In this document: positions 35,131 to 47,654 of the stretch, piece after piece
Numbering within the stretch: position 1 is the stretch's first letter
Layout of the letters: each line of letters begins with the position of its first letter
DNA from: Citrus sinensis
Taxonomy: Eukaryota; Streptophyta; Magnoliopsida; Sapindales; Rutaceae
Assembly (NCBI RefSeq): GCF_022201045.2
Contig: NC_068558.1
Coordinates: 50,075,501-50,139,500 of the forward strand
Reading direction: 5' to 3'
Length of the DNA: 64,000 nt
Translations under genes and position numbers: made by a program
Notes under the pieces: model-generated
What the model saw: only the letters and a program-made list of their open reading frames with translations
Databases searched by the model: none
Told to the model about the DNA's origin: nothing

Positions 35131-35172
35131 ATGCACCAACTGCTGCTTTGTGTTGGGTGGATAACAGAATAA
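35131..35172 (+). promoter_or_regulatory. Candidate upstream ORF in the RHB1A leader
   Basis: Just after the probable leader-intron acceptor, an ATG opens a 13-codon frame (MHQLLLCVGWITE) that stops 10 bases before the RHB1A start codon. If this exon is in the mRNA, most ribosomes would meet this ATG first, which would lower RING-protein translation. The frame is seen; transcript structure is inferred. Confidence 0.4.
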
Positions 35173-35182
35173 AGTGCAGGGA

Positions 35183-36805
35183 ATGGGAGGCTGTTGTTGT
35201 TCTTCCAGGAAACCTCATCTGCATGGAACGCCTGTTTACTACTATGTTAGTAACATCATCATTCTTATTATGCTCTTGTTTCATTCTGTTTGAGTTGTAA
35301 CAAGCTATGTTGCTTAGTTGAGTTGTGTTGTGCTGTCTGGCTTGGATTTGATATGGGATCAGGGGAAGGCTATCTGCCTCACCTAAGAATTTCTTTTTTC
35401 TTTTTTTCTTTTTTGAATGGTTGTGATTGGATATATGAGGTTTGGTCCAAAGCAGAATGAGAGATTTGACTGAGTGACAAGTAGTCAATTGTGCCTTATG
35501 TAATGAGTTCATGTGAAAAATTTGGGTTGGTGTTTTGTTTTCTTGATATCAAGGGCTTAATTGGAAAGATTTATGATCTGGCCAGTCGGAAAACACTGCT
35601 GGAAGTTATGTATCAAGGCATACAAACTTTACCCCCTTTTCTGCCCTGTTGGACATGCCGGCCTTTGCGACAAGTGATGTTAGCTAGATGGAAATATGTT
35701 AATAGTTTAATATTGTCTAAACAGGCCTGGGTGATTTTTTTTTTTTTAAGAAAAATAATCTTTATAGAATGCTTTTTTTGGCAGTGTCCACCAGCTCTGG
35801 AAGAGCGGGAGTCGTTAACATCTCACAATGGCACAGCCTCTACATTCACAAGAGGACTCCTGGTTGATTTCCATCTGGAAGCATCTACACCTGACACTTT
35901 CCGGGCCCCACCCTTACCTTTGCCATACGATGTTGTTTTTGGTTGCCCACCCTCAACAGACTCAGAATCCGTTGGAGAAACTGTCAGTGGTGGTAGTTTT
36001 GAAACATTAGCTATGTGTGAAGTTGTTGAGGATGCAGACTGCAAAACTCAAGCTAGTTCTTTGATTGCTTCACCAAGGAAGTCTGAAGTTTCGCAATTGA
36101 ATGTATTTGCAGCATCCGAAGAGGAGGACACTTGTCCCATTTGCCTTGAAGGTGTGGTTTACTAGTGTTTCACGTGCTTTAATTCTATTATCTACTCAAT
36201 GACAATTTGCTGGTGAATGGCAGTAAAGTCCAGCAGCTGATAATTAATGCTTAAAATTATGGGTTCTTCCGCCTGCAGAGTATGATACAGAGAATCCAAA
36301 ACTTATCACAAAATGTGAACATCATTTCCACCTATCTTGCATTTTGGAGTGGAATGAAAGAAGTGAATCCTGCCCCATATGTGATCAGGTTTGCCTCTTG
36401 CAATTACTTGTATGTGCAATATCTAGGTGTTTTTTCAATTCTATTGTTTAATTGCCATATATTTAAGAGCCTGGTTCATTCGTTTTCTCTTTACTCCGTA
36501 AAATAATACACATTCTGCATCATTTTACAGGAATCTTTAATCTGAGAAGTTAGAATTTTTGGAAAGAAGAAAATGATTGAATTACTGAGATACATGTACT
36601 TTCAAATGTAATAACTTTTGAGCTAATTAGATGTGTATTGTTGATGCTTGTAGATTGCTTGAACCTGAGCTTTTAATTTTTGAGGATTCAATTGAATTTG
36701 TAGGTTTGTGTTGGTATGTTGTGCACAGCATGTTCTCATGAACTAATGAAAGTTTGTTAATCTTTATTTTCTCAGGAAATGATATTTGATCATACCTTTA
36801 ATTAG
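35183..36805 (+). CDS. RHB1A: RING-H2 E3 ubiquitin ligase, RHB1A-like
   Basis: Four coding exons, 35183-35245, 35785-36151, 36279-36388 and 36776-36805, predict 189 residues. The start MGGCCCSSRK has Gly2 for N-myristoylation and three Cys for palmitoylation, so a membrane-tethered cytosolic protein is likely. After a Ser/Thr/Pro-rich middle, a RING-H2 domain has ligands C138, C141, C156, H158, H161, C164, C175 and C178, with the Trp (W168) between the last two pairs; the protein ends EMIFDHTFN a few residues later. This layout matches RHB1A (At4g00335) and its relatives, E3 ligases that accept ubiquitin from an E2; substrates are not evident. A truncated copy of the 3' half follows about 1.9 kb downstream. 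Confidence 0.9.
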
Positions 36806-37956
36806 TAGCAAGTCTACTTAAAGATGGGAGTTTCTTTGCTATCTGAAATGAATGCTTGCTGGTTTAGTAGATTGCAGATGCATGTCAGTTTTGTTCCATG
36901 GAAGATCAACAGATGGTGTTGACAGATCCATTTTGATTTAGGTTCTAATTATTTTGAAGGATGCAGTGTTTCGATATGTTATTGTTGCCACGGATCACTC
37001 CAAAGTGCAAGGGACGAAGTTTTGATACAGCATGCTGGCATTTTATCGAACCCTTTGAATTGTTGGTGGTGTAGCTGCTGTTTTGCCTGAGAAAATCATA
37101 CACAACCATATGCTAAGTATGAAAATTTGAAAACATAGTTTTGCCTTGTATTGTGTTGATAAAATATGTCTTGTACAGTTTTTGTATTTTGAACCCTTTT
37201 TAATGACGTTGTTTGCTGCATAATCTTGGCTTTTGTTTTTTTTTTTTTAATGAGTTTTTGTAATCTTCACAAACGGGGTCTTTTGAGTTTGGAAATTTTT
37301 TTTTTTTTTTTTGAATCACTAATATTATATTATCCAAATAAAAGTCTACTCATATTTACATAAGACATTTACTGAACTACCTAGATCAAGTTGTATTATA
37401 ACATAGCTTAGAGTTGTATTATGATACGCAAAGTCTCTTTCGAAGAGGCTCGAAGAGACTATTTGTTGTCTATGTGTTTATGACAATATTTAATAAATTT
37501 CGGGTACACAAGCCATAGAAATTATGAGCCCAAACTAATATAGAAAACCAAAGAAAATAAACTCTCATAGCCAATTACAGAAACCTAATTTTATAATTTA
37601 ATTGATGTAAATTGTGTGCTCATAATTGATAATCTTAGAATTGATAGGTATAATTGCTGTGGAGCGTCAATAATAAATCTCTATAATTAGAAACCACAAT
37701 GCTAATTCTTTTTTTTTTTTTTTTAATGTGTTATCACATTCATTTCCCTTAAATTCTTTTAGGTATAGTTGAATATTATTCACGGATTAGTAGAAAATAA
37801 AAATTGATTTTTTTTTTTATTCAATCTATTGCCCAGTAGATTCTTTTCTTACGTACAGGGTATACTCTAAGTAATCAAATCACTTACATTACTGTTTAGA
37901 TTGAAATTCAGTGAAATTGGTACCGAGTTCGTTAATGCTGTTCGACAATCACTCAA
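36001..37956 (+). repeat. Source copy of a tandem segmental duplication
   Basis: Sequence from mid-exon 2 of RHB1A (GAAACATTAGCTATGTG) through its 3' flank to about 37956 (TACCGAGTTCGTTAATGC) recurs downstream from 38651 to about 41262. Identity is very high over the exons and near flank and lower toward the distal end. Shared landmarks include AAAGTGCAAGGGACGAAG and ATTGATGTAAATTGTGTGC. Confidence 0.8.
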
Positions 37957-38650
37957 TTACTGAACGCAAGTCCACTGTCGTTGGTGTCAAAAATTTGGCT
38001 TCGACTAGGACTTTTGACACCCTTCAAAATTACTCAGAAAACCATTTTTTATTGAAATTATAAAAATGATCAAAGATAGCTTAATTCATTTCTTATTTTA
38101 AATGAAAATTCAATCAATGCTTAAATAATTTATTCTCTTAACAAATTTTTTACATCACCCCATTTCACTATATTTCTGTATTTTAAATTTTAATTGAAAA
38201 TTTTTTTTTTTGACAAAATTATAAGAGCTTAGAGTTATGGAGATAGCAATGATATAATGAGAATAATTTTTTTTAAGATTTTAGAATCTGTATATATTTT
38301 ATAAATAAAAACTTAAAGAAATAGATAATATCTATTTTTGGTTGTGTTATTGATGAGAAGATGATTTTTTTTAATATTTTAATTTTTATTTTATAAAATG
38401 AGATATTTCAGGAAAAAAAAAATCAAAATGGATGTTATAAGGATTTTAGTAGCGCGTAAAAAAAAACTCCATTTTCACACGCTGCGTGTTAAAAGTTCCA
38501 CCCTTTGGTTTAATATCGAAGCACGCCACTGGCAGGCCGAACCAAGTCCAACATAGTAGCTATCAAGTAACATGCCAATTTATTCCCAATTCTTATACAC
38601 CTTAATTAATTTAAGTTAATAACTCAAGATTTTTGTCAAAATTTTAAATA
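37957..38650. other. Spacer between the two duplicate blocks
   Basis: About 690 bp of AT-rich sequence that is in neither duplicate. No gene, no clear element termini. Confidence 0.5.
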
Positions 38651-38652
38651 AA

Positions 38653-39440
38653 ACATTAGCTACGTGTGAAGATTTTGAGGATGCAGACTGCAAAACTCAA
38701 GCTAGTTCTTTGATTGCTTCACCAAGGAAGTCTGAAGTTTCACAATTAAATGTGTTAGCAGCATCAGAAGAGGAGGACACTTGTCCCATTTGTCTTGAAG
38801 GTGTGGTTTATTTAGTTTTTTATGTTCTTTAATTCTATTATCTACTCTATGCCAATTTGCAGGTGAATGGGCAGTGAAGTCAAGGAATAGACAGTGAAGT
38901 CGAGCAGCTCATAATTAATGCTTAAAATTATGGGTTCTTCCGCTTGCAGAGTATGATACAGAGAATCCGAAACTTATCACAAAATGTGAACATCATTTCC
39001 ACCTATCTTGCATTTTGGAGTGGAATGAAAGAAGTGATCCTGCCCCATATGTGATCAGGTTTGCTTCTTGCAATTACTTGTATGTGCAATAACTAGGTGT
39101 TTTTTTTTTTCAATTCTCTTGTTTAATTGCCTTATAATTAAGAGCCTGTTCCTTCCGTTTCTCTTTTCTCCATAAAATCATGCACATTCTGCATCATTTT
39201 ACTGTAATCTTTCATCTGAGAAGTTAGAATTTTTAGAAGGAAGAGAATGATTGAATTACTGAGATACATGTACTTTCAAATGTAATAACTTTTGAGCTAA
39301 TTAGATGTGTATTTTTGAGGATTCAATTGAATATGTAGGTTTCTGTTGGTGTGTTGTGCACAGCATGTTCTTATGAACTAATGAAAGTTTTTTAATCTTT
39401 ATTTTCTCAGGAAATGATATTTGATCATACCTTTAATTAG
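38653..39440 (+). pseudogene. Truncated, frameshifted RHB1A duplicate
   Basis: Holds counterparts of the 3' part of exon 2 (38653 to about 38803), exon 3 (from about 38950 to 39058) and exon 4 (39411-39440), each with splice signals like the parent's. It lacks exon 1, the start codon and the myristoylation/palmitoylation motif. In exon 3 one A is lost (parent AGTGAATCCTGCCCC, copy AGTGATCCTGCCCC, near 39035), which shifts the frame before the last two RING cysteines. No functional RING can be made. The close match to the parent suggests a fairly recent copy. Confidence 0.85.
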
Positions 39441-40113
39441 TAGCAAGTCTACTTAAAGATGGGAGTTTCTTTGCTATTTGAAATGAATGCTTGCTGGTTT
39501 AGTAGATTGCAGATGCATGCCAGTTTTGTTCCATGGAAGATCAACACAGATGGTGTTGACAGATCCATTTTGATTTAGGTTCTAATTATTTTGAAGGATG
39601 CAGTGTTTTCATTATGTTATTGTTGCCACGGATCACTCCAAAGTGCAAGGGACGAAGTTTTGATACGGCATGCTGGCTTTTTATCGAACCCTTTGAATTG
39701 TTGGTGGTGTAGCTGCTGTTTTGCCTGAGAAAATCATACACAACCATATGCTAAGTATTGTGTTGATAAAATATGTTTTGTACAGTTTTTTTTATTTTAA
39801 ACCCTTTTTAATGTCGTTGTTTGCTGCATATTCTTGGTTTTTGTTTTTTTTTTTTTAATGAGTTTTTGTAATCTTCACAAACGGGGTCTTTGAGTTTGGA
39901 AATTTTATTCTTTGTTTTTTTTTTTGAATCACTGGTATTGTATTATTCAATTAGAAGTCTACTCATATTTATACGAGACTTCTATTGTGCTATTTAAATC
40001 AAGGTCTATACTCTATTGTGACATAACTTAGATTTTTACCTTTACAAATATTGAAGGGATAGTTATTTCACCTACAAATTAGTGCGAGATGTATTTACCT
40101 CTACTTTATTTTT

Positions 40114-40802
40114 AAGGGTAGTTACCCTGACTGCATATGATTTGATAAATTTTAAAAAGGTGATGTATTTTTAAAAATACTCAGGCGAGAACAGTAACGT
40201 AATTATAAAATAACATTTTTGTCCCTAATAATTAATTATAAAATAACATTTCTACCCCTATAATAAGCCACAAAATGATATTTCTATCCCTGTAATTAGT
40301 TACAAAATATGTTTTTACCCTTAATTAATTATTTTTATTTTTTAAATAGAAAAAATATATATAAAAAAATTACATCTAAGTGTAATTAACAAGTTTTTTT
40401 TGTTAAATCAAAGTCAAACTTTGCGATTAACTTTAATAAGAAAATTTTGTTTGACACAACAATAAAAGTTTTTTAAAAAAATTGTATGATTTGAAAAAAG
40501 GAAAAGCCCGTTGATTAGACTTATAATTTTTTATTTAAAAAAAATAAGTGAGTAGGGATAAAAACATCATTTTGTAACTAATTGTAGGGATGAAAATATC
40601 ATTTTGTAACTATTATAGGGGTAGAAATGTCATTTAAAATAAATTGTAGGGGCAAAATGTTATTTTGTAATCAAGTTACTGTTCTCATTAAAATTAATGG
40701 CAAAGGTAATGAATTATCACTGACTCTCGAATATTCTTGAAAAATATGTCACTTTTTTAAAATTTGTCAAAACGTGTATCTCATAAGGATAATTAACCCT
40801 TA
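40114..40802. mobile_element. ~690-bp fold-back (long inverted repeat) element
   Basis: The left end AAGGGTAGTTACCC pairs with the right end, read in reverse, AAGGGTTAATTATCC, and the pairing continues inward: AAATTTTAAAAAGGTGA against AAATTTTAAAAAAGTGA, and GAGAACAGTAAC near both inner ends. The arms carry runs of a diverged repeat with the core ATAAAATAACATTTCTACCCC. There is no coding capacity. It sits inside the second duplicate block. Flanks are T-rich, so the target duplication is ambiguous. Confidence 0.65.
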
Positions 40803-41262
40803 TTTTTTATTAAGAGAGGAATGTAAAGTCTATTCAAAGAGACTATATGTGTTTATGACAATATTTAATCAATTTTAGGTGTATAAGCCATAGAAATAAT
40901 GAGCTCAAACCAATACAGAAAACTATAGAAAATAAACTCTCAAGCCATATTACTTAAACCTAATTTTCTAATTTAATTGATGTAAATTGTGTGCTCATTT
41001 TTTATAGTGTTAGAATTGATAGGTGCAATTGCCGTGGAGTGTCAATCTTTATTATTAGAAACCACAATCCTAACTCTACGTTTTTTTGTTTTAATGTGTT
41101 ATCATATTCATTTTCCTTAAATTCTTTTAAGTATTGTTGAATATTACTCACGGATTAGTAGAAAATCAAAATTGATTTTTTTTATTCAACATTCTAAGCA
41201 ATCAAATCGCTTGCAGAATTGTATTGATACCGAGTTGGTTAATGATGCCCGACAACCGTAAA

Positions 41263-44223
41263 TTTAAGTAGTTATCTATTCCAATTCTAAAAAAGTAAAT
41301 GCACCGTAAACTTAAGTTCGGGTCTTTGTTTTGAGCTTGAATGTTGGGGACTTCGGGTGCAAGTTTTGGTTTCAACCTCAATCTCTCACTCTTTCAATTC
41401 TGAATGCTTGGTACCATGTGTCAATTCATAACAATTGTTGTAGAGTTAAGATTATGTAAAGGGTTAATTTCGAATTATTTCTCTTTTAAATTGACTATAT
41501 TTAAATCACCTCTTGTTTTTGAAAATCTCAATTTAACCTCCATTTTTGTTAAGAAGAGCAAAAAAAAAAAAAAAATCATTAACCCACTCCTATTTTCCCT
41601 TTTTTTTTTGATTAAATATAAGGATAATCTAAGGTTTTAAAAAATAAAGGAGCAAAATAAAAATAGTTAAGAGGATGTAAATCTAAAATTCACCCCAGTT
41701 AAAATAACAATGATAATTACCATTATAGTTAAAATAACATCACAATTATAACTATATTGTAACTATAATGGTAATTGAAATAGTTTTTATAATTGTAAGT
41801 GTAATAGGGCCGAACGCCCATAGTCAAAATTAATAAAGAGAGGACAAAAATGAAAAAAAAAATTACAGATTGTTGCAGCATAAAAAATGAAGAAGAGGGT
41901 TTTTGTTTGGAAGAGAATAAGGGGGATGTAAACGTAAATTTATTTAATGGTGTACGCCCATAGTTAATTTTTTTTTACCCAGTCACCGACATATTTATCC
42001 AAACAATCTAAACCATCGATTGAAAGCAGCATCGGACGGTTCTCGTTTGTTGTCTCCACGTTAGAATTGTCTCCAACGTGGCTGCGAATCCCTACAAAGA
42101 AACCGTTGATTGACAAGGAAGTATTGTAAAAAAGAAAACAGTTACAGAGAAAAATTTGTAAAAAATAAAAAAAAACCGAAATGCCTACATTATCGCTCCA
42201 ATTAAACAATCACTTAAAAATCAACGTGCATAATGAACGGGGTAGCCGCAACTGCCGCAAAAGCGCAAACCCTTCCTTAAAATTGTACAATGAAGAAGTT
42301 GCTTTCAAGCTCAAAACACAATTCACTTAGAGTGCCAGTATCAACTCGGCGTCAGATAAAATCATTTGCAGTGTTTCAACAAAGACACACCGCGAGAAGA
42401 TCTGAAACTCTGGTAAAATATTCAATCATTTTTCATTGTATCATTATTTGTTTAATTTTCTATTTTAATACAAAAACTATACTACAAGGCTCTAGAAATC
42501 CTATAGATAAAATTTACATATACTAAAAGTGAACATCCACATGTATACTTAACGAACACTAACACGTATACAGAATAAGATATTTAAATTAGAATCATAA
42601 AAATTTTGATTATAATTATTAAAATTTTACCTAAATAATATAACAATAGCCATCGTTGTGCCATCATTTTAAATAATTTATTTTTCAATAGAATCATTCA
42701 TATTCTTTTCCAAATTTAATTAATTTGGTATTGATATAGCTATGCTTAATAAATTATTAATTATTTTCATATGACTACAAATTCGCATAAGGCCTCAAAT
42801 ATCTTTAAGCCGCCCCTAAGTAGTAGGGTGGGGTGTTTGGCCATTTGTGAACAAAATTTACTGTAGATGAAAAAATTTGAACAAACTTCTGCTAGAGTTA
42901 GCTATTGGTGGTTGGGTTGCGCTAATTCATGAAACTCTATTTATTGTTTTTGAGTAATATGTTGGTATTATAACTTTTTCCCCTATACTCGACTTTGGTT
43001 GTGTTATTATATAAAAGTCATGAGAGAGGAAGTAAACGTAAATAGATAATTTTTTAAAGTTATTTTTGACTTTTTACACTTTCACGAGGTATATATATGT
43101 AATGGGGTATAGATTTGGTATTTAAGCACAAATCAAATAGGGCATATTTAAATAAAAAAAAAAAACTTGCTGCTATTGGCCTGATTTGTGAGAAAAGAAA
43201 CATTTATCTATTTAGATGCCCATATGAGAAATATGAGAAGGAAAGAAATTTGGATACTTGTCCAATGAGTTACAAAATTATGTGCTTGGTGGCTCCATAA
43301 AAGTAGTTGAAATTAAAATTTGATAGGAAAGCCTTTAATGGGAATTGTGCGACAGAGGAAAGAACTTTTTTTCTTAGCATTTTTGTTTTTTTTTTTTTGA
43401 CTCAAGAGTCTATGGATCCTAATTCTTATTTCCTATATGAATTGCAGACAACTTTGTTTAGTTCTCTTACTTGTATTCTCATTGACTAAAAGGGTATGAA
43501 TTTGATTGAGAAGTGTTCGTCTCTATGAAAAAATAATAATAATAAAAGCAAAATAAGCTGCTCAATTATTATAATAAATGGTGTGCAAAATTTTGTTTGT
43601 TCTAGTGCATCTGTGCATAGCTTGTCAAAAAAATGCTGTTTGTTTAGCTGGGTGAATAACCCTCACTAGGTTACTACTTTACTTTCTTTGTAATAGGTCA
43701 CAGATTAGAATTTCCTTGTTGAAAATAAACTACTAGTTACCAAATTGAAAAGTAGTACCAATCATCGCTGCATACACTATTAGCTTACCAGTTTCATTGT
43801 TGGGTTTGCTGGTTATATTATTGTTGCAAAGTATGTTTTGATATTACTTAATTTGTAGAGAAGAAAAAGGTAGCTTAGAGTTCCTTAAATGCTAAGTTAA
43901 AATTAAGTACGTTTATCAATTAGCCTTGAATTTACAAACTTCAAATTGTTTAAAAATAAAAAAAGAGCTTACAAACTTGAAACCTCTATTTTCAATGATT
44001 AAATTCCATGAGTGCTTTTTGTTTGTTTATGAAAGGGTGATGTCTCATCACGGTTTTGTTGCTGCAAGTGCATTATTTTCTTTGTAGTAAAGTGAATCTT
44101 TGATGTATTTATTAAGTTTAATGGAGCAATCCTAGTTAATTTTGATGATTTATACATGCATTTAATTTCATTTTTAATAATTCATGTGTAGGAAATATGG
44201 ATTCTTGACTTTGCTTGGACTTA
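41263..44223. other. Gene-poor region
   Basis: AT-rich, with poly-A and poly-T tracts. A frame at 42290-42526 starts MKKLLSSSKHNSLRVPV and reaches a donor-like CTGGTAAAA after about 42 codons; it could be a relic first exon, but no downstream exon was found. Nothing else supported. Confidence 0.4.
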
Positions 44224-44875
44224 TGTTTTGCGCAATTTCATTTGGGATCAATCTACTTTTAATAATTCATCTTCGCCGTTGGTGCTCCGTCTCTGCTACC
44301 ATCTTTGCTCGCTGGTACCAGTCTTTAATTTTCCGATTTGAGTAAATTGTGAGTGTGGTTCTTTTAGTTTATTTTAGATCCAAATCATATTAGACAAATA
44401 GGATGGTTGTTTCTTGAGCTCTACATTTGTATCTTATTTGAGGACTATTAGAGAAAGAAATGATTTGCTATTGGGAGAATTGTGTGGGATATTTCCTTCA
44501 AAATACCTACTATATATCTAAAATTATAACACTCTTAAATTTTACACATATATACTCTAAAAAAGTAGAGAAAGTACAAAAATAACCACAATTAAATCCT
44601 CATAAAACTAAACACAACTCCTCGAATTCGGGTAAATAGTCGATAATACTCAACTTCAACCAAACCATACACAATTAGTAATTCAGCATAAATTCTCGAC
44701 TTTTTCATGTTAGTCGGGTAAATAGTCGAGAATACTTGACTTCAATTAAAATAAAAAATTATCTGAAAAAAATTCGATTTTTTCAAGTAAGTCGAGTAAA
44801 GAGTTGAGAATACTCGAAATTTCATTTGGGAAAGTTCGTTGTTTTGCGCAATTTCATTTGGGATCAATCTACTTT
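44224..44875. repeat. 36-bp direct repeats flanking a segment with degenerate tandem repeats
   Basis: TGTTTTGCGCAATTTCATTT plus 16 further bases occurs identically at 44224-44259 and 44840-44875. Between the copies, a motif like GGTAAATAGTCGAGAATACT recurs at about 44631, 44717 and 44795 (spacings 86 and 78), each with nearby CTCGA/TCGAC words. No coding frame. Confidence 0.7.
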
Positions 44876-47618
44876 GAGGATAAACACTTGTAGTTCAGAG
44901 TTGACATTGTTGTAATTAGAGTTTGTTTTCATAAAATAAGTGTAACTTGAAAGTACATTGTACACTATTGAATTTGATTTATCTTCAACAAGTGTTAATG
45001 TATGATGTCTATCATGTAATTTTTTTATAATTATTTTGTTTACTTTATATGTGTTGTAATATGTAACTTAATTATACCGTAAAAACAATGATAATGTAAA
45101 ACTTTTTTCTATTAATGCTAATACTAAAACTTTCTCATTATGTGACCTATTATAATTATTTTATTTAAATTATTTATGGGGTATGTATATGTATTAATTA
45201 AATAATTATTTTTTGACTATGACTTAAATATTTAGTAAAAACTGTTTTTCAAAATAGTACTATCGAACGCATATTTTCTGTTTTTATCTTTTTCACTTGT
45301 GTCTACCGAACACATATTATTGTTTTCAGTTTTAAAATACAGAATACATAAAATAATACCAGACGCATATTTAAATTTGAAACATAGCAACTGCAAAACA
45401 CCATCTTCATTTTCATTTTTATTTTCAGGAAATATTAATTTAGAAACAATACCAAACGGGCCTAATGAACTTGGAAGTACATTCGTGGTGGTAAGATTAA
45501 ATTTAAAAATTTAAATAGCTTCTGTTTTGCCAGTGCCGGCAGTGCAAATTAATCTTCCATACATGCTTTAACTGAAAATTGTTCTTGATTCAGGTGACAA
45601 TTTTGGTGGTTGCTGGACGTAAAGGTGACAATATATTTTGGCAGCAAGACCACCACTGACAGCAAGAAAGACTTGAGAAGGACCTTAGAGCATCTTCAGT
45701 ACATATCTGACAATGCGAATTAAGAAACATGTATATATTTATAGTCTTCTATCACAAGCTTAGGCCTTACCGTCTAGTTCATTAACTAATTGTGGTAATT
45801 AATCTAATATGCTTCGATTGATATTAGAATATGCATGTTCGGTATTTTTATTAATTCCATGCAGGCGATTAGTGTTTTTTTTTTTTTGTTCGAATGGAGA
45901 TACGGCCGCAGAGAAATGTAAAACAAAGATCAAAAGTTCAAAACCTATGTAAAGAGCTGAATCTTTCATCCGGGGGGGGGTAGGGGGGGGGGGGGAGCAA
46001 CAGTTGAGCAATGCAGAAGTGAACTCAAAGAAGAAAGAAGAACAGCAAGAAAGGAAGAAGAGCACAAAGACAAAAAAGAACAAGAAAAAGCATAAAACGA
46101 AGAGCACAAAGATTAAGCGAGAGACGAAGAAGCAACAGTCATCATTCAAGACAAATCCAAGACAATAAACTGTAAAGCAATCTTCACAATTTTAAGTCAT
46201 TGCAGTTCTTCTTCAATCCGCATAAATTAAACAATGTCAAAACCAATAGTATATATGTTTCTTGCTCAAATCTGCCCACACTTAACACAGAATATGGTCG
46301 CAACTTGCTGTTATAGGCATATATAACTTCTTTAGTAGCCCTTTTTTTGTTCTTTTTTCCGAATTTGAACGTTAAGACTCACAGAAGGAGAATTATCCAA
46401 TATTTATACAGTGTTTAAATATTTTGGGCCTGTGAACGTTGCTCGTTCACATTCGAGCATTTCCAATAAACAAAAAGACGCATTGTGTCCGTAAACCATA
46501 ATGCTGACAACTCGCACAACTGTAAAGTTCTATCAACAAGAAATAAGCTTTCCCCATTTTTCAATTTAATATATCATACCTTTATGGGAAGACTGAAGAA
46601 ACGGCGAAGAGTCAAAGGATAGGTTGAGTAGATTGACCTTTTAGGCCATAGGCCAATGAGAAATAGACACGAGTTACCAAACATCGTGGCTCGCAGACGT
46701 TACAATCTCACATAATCCAAGAAGCCAACTACGCGCGCGGTGTATCTTTTGGGTTGTTGTTCTTAATATAATTAAATAACACTTCAAATTCTAAAATTAA
46801 TTTTTCATCTCCTTTAATAATTTTTTTTCAATAGGATCTCATTTAATAATCTTTTTGTTGAAAAGAGAGGACCCCGTGAGTGGACTTCGCACATTTGTCT
46901 GCCACAAAACAAACTCTCTGCCTGTACTACTTTCATCATCCTTCCCTCTTTTCTTCTGCTTTTACCTATTTACCCTCGACTCATTTTTTTTGCCTAATTT
47001 CTCTTCAGTCCTGGCAAGTCCGACTAATGTGGATCACGAAGTGAGTTTAGTGAGAGGATTTAAAATAAAATTTGGAAGTTTCTTTTTATAAAAGCTTGTA
47101 AACTTGGTTCAATTCATTAAAATAAAAATTTAAAAATTACATGTAAAAATCTTATCAAGAAAATGCTGAAAATTCATTTTTTTTAAAAATAAGTAAATTA
47201 ATTTAAATTCAAAAAATAATTCTAAAATTATGGTTAATATACAAAATTAAATATGAAAAAAAAACCCTAATATCTTTCAAATTGGCATGTAAATATTTTA
47301 ATAATGGTAAGGTTATTTTTATTTAAAATTTTGAAGACTTGTGTTATACGTACATACTTTGAGTAAAAAAAAAAATATAGATCACAACCCTATAATTAAT
47401 TTCTTTTTAATAATAACTAACGGCAAATCCGATTAATTTAGGACAAAATCAAAGGGAAAGATTTGTTAACAAGCTACTTAAATTATTGACATTATAGTTT
47501 GAAGTTAGAAGGCCAATTTTGTAATTACAGTTTTAATTCCCGAAAACTTTGGTCTTTTAAAGTTGCGTCCGTGAACGGCAGCTTTTGCACGGTATCTACA
47601 AAATTCAACCGTCTCCGT

Positions 47619-47654
<36 letters not shown>

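Larger units (their letters stand above)
38651..41262 (+). repeat. Second copy of the RHB1A tail duplication, interrupted by a fold-back element
   Basis: Matches 36001-37956 with an offset of 2650 at the left end. Similarity breaks near 40040 and resumes near 40820, and the insert corresponds to the element at 40114-40802. The copy also has a small internal duplication, two near-repeats of a GTGAAGTC-containing segment near 38875-38902, in the region of RHB1A intron 2. Confidence 0.78.

Noticed and set aside
42290-42526. Plus-strand frame beginning MKKLLSSSKHNS
   Set aside because: Reads plausibly for about 42 codons up to a donor-like site, but no downstream exon or homologous family was found; at most a relic.
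45799-46149. Minus-strand 116-residue open frame
   Set aside because: Composed of Phe/Leu/Cys runs from a purine-rich tract on the plus strand; low-complexity artefact with no domain.
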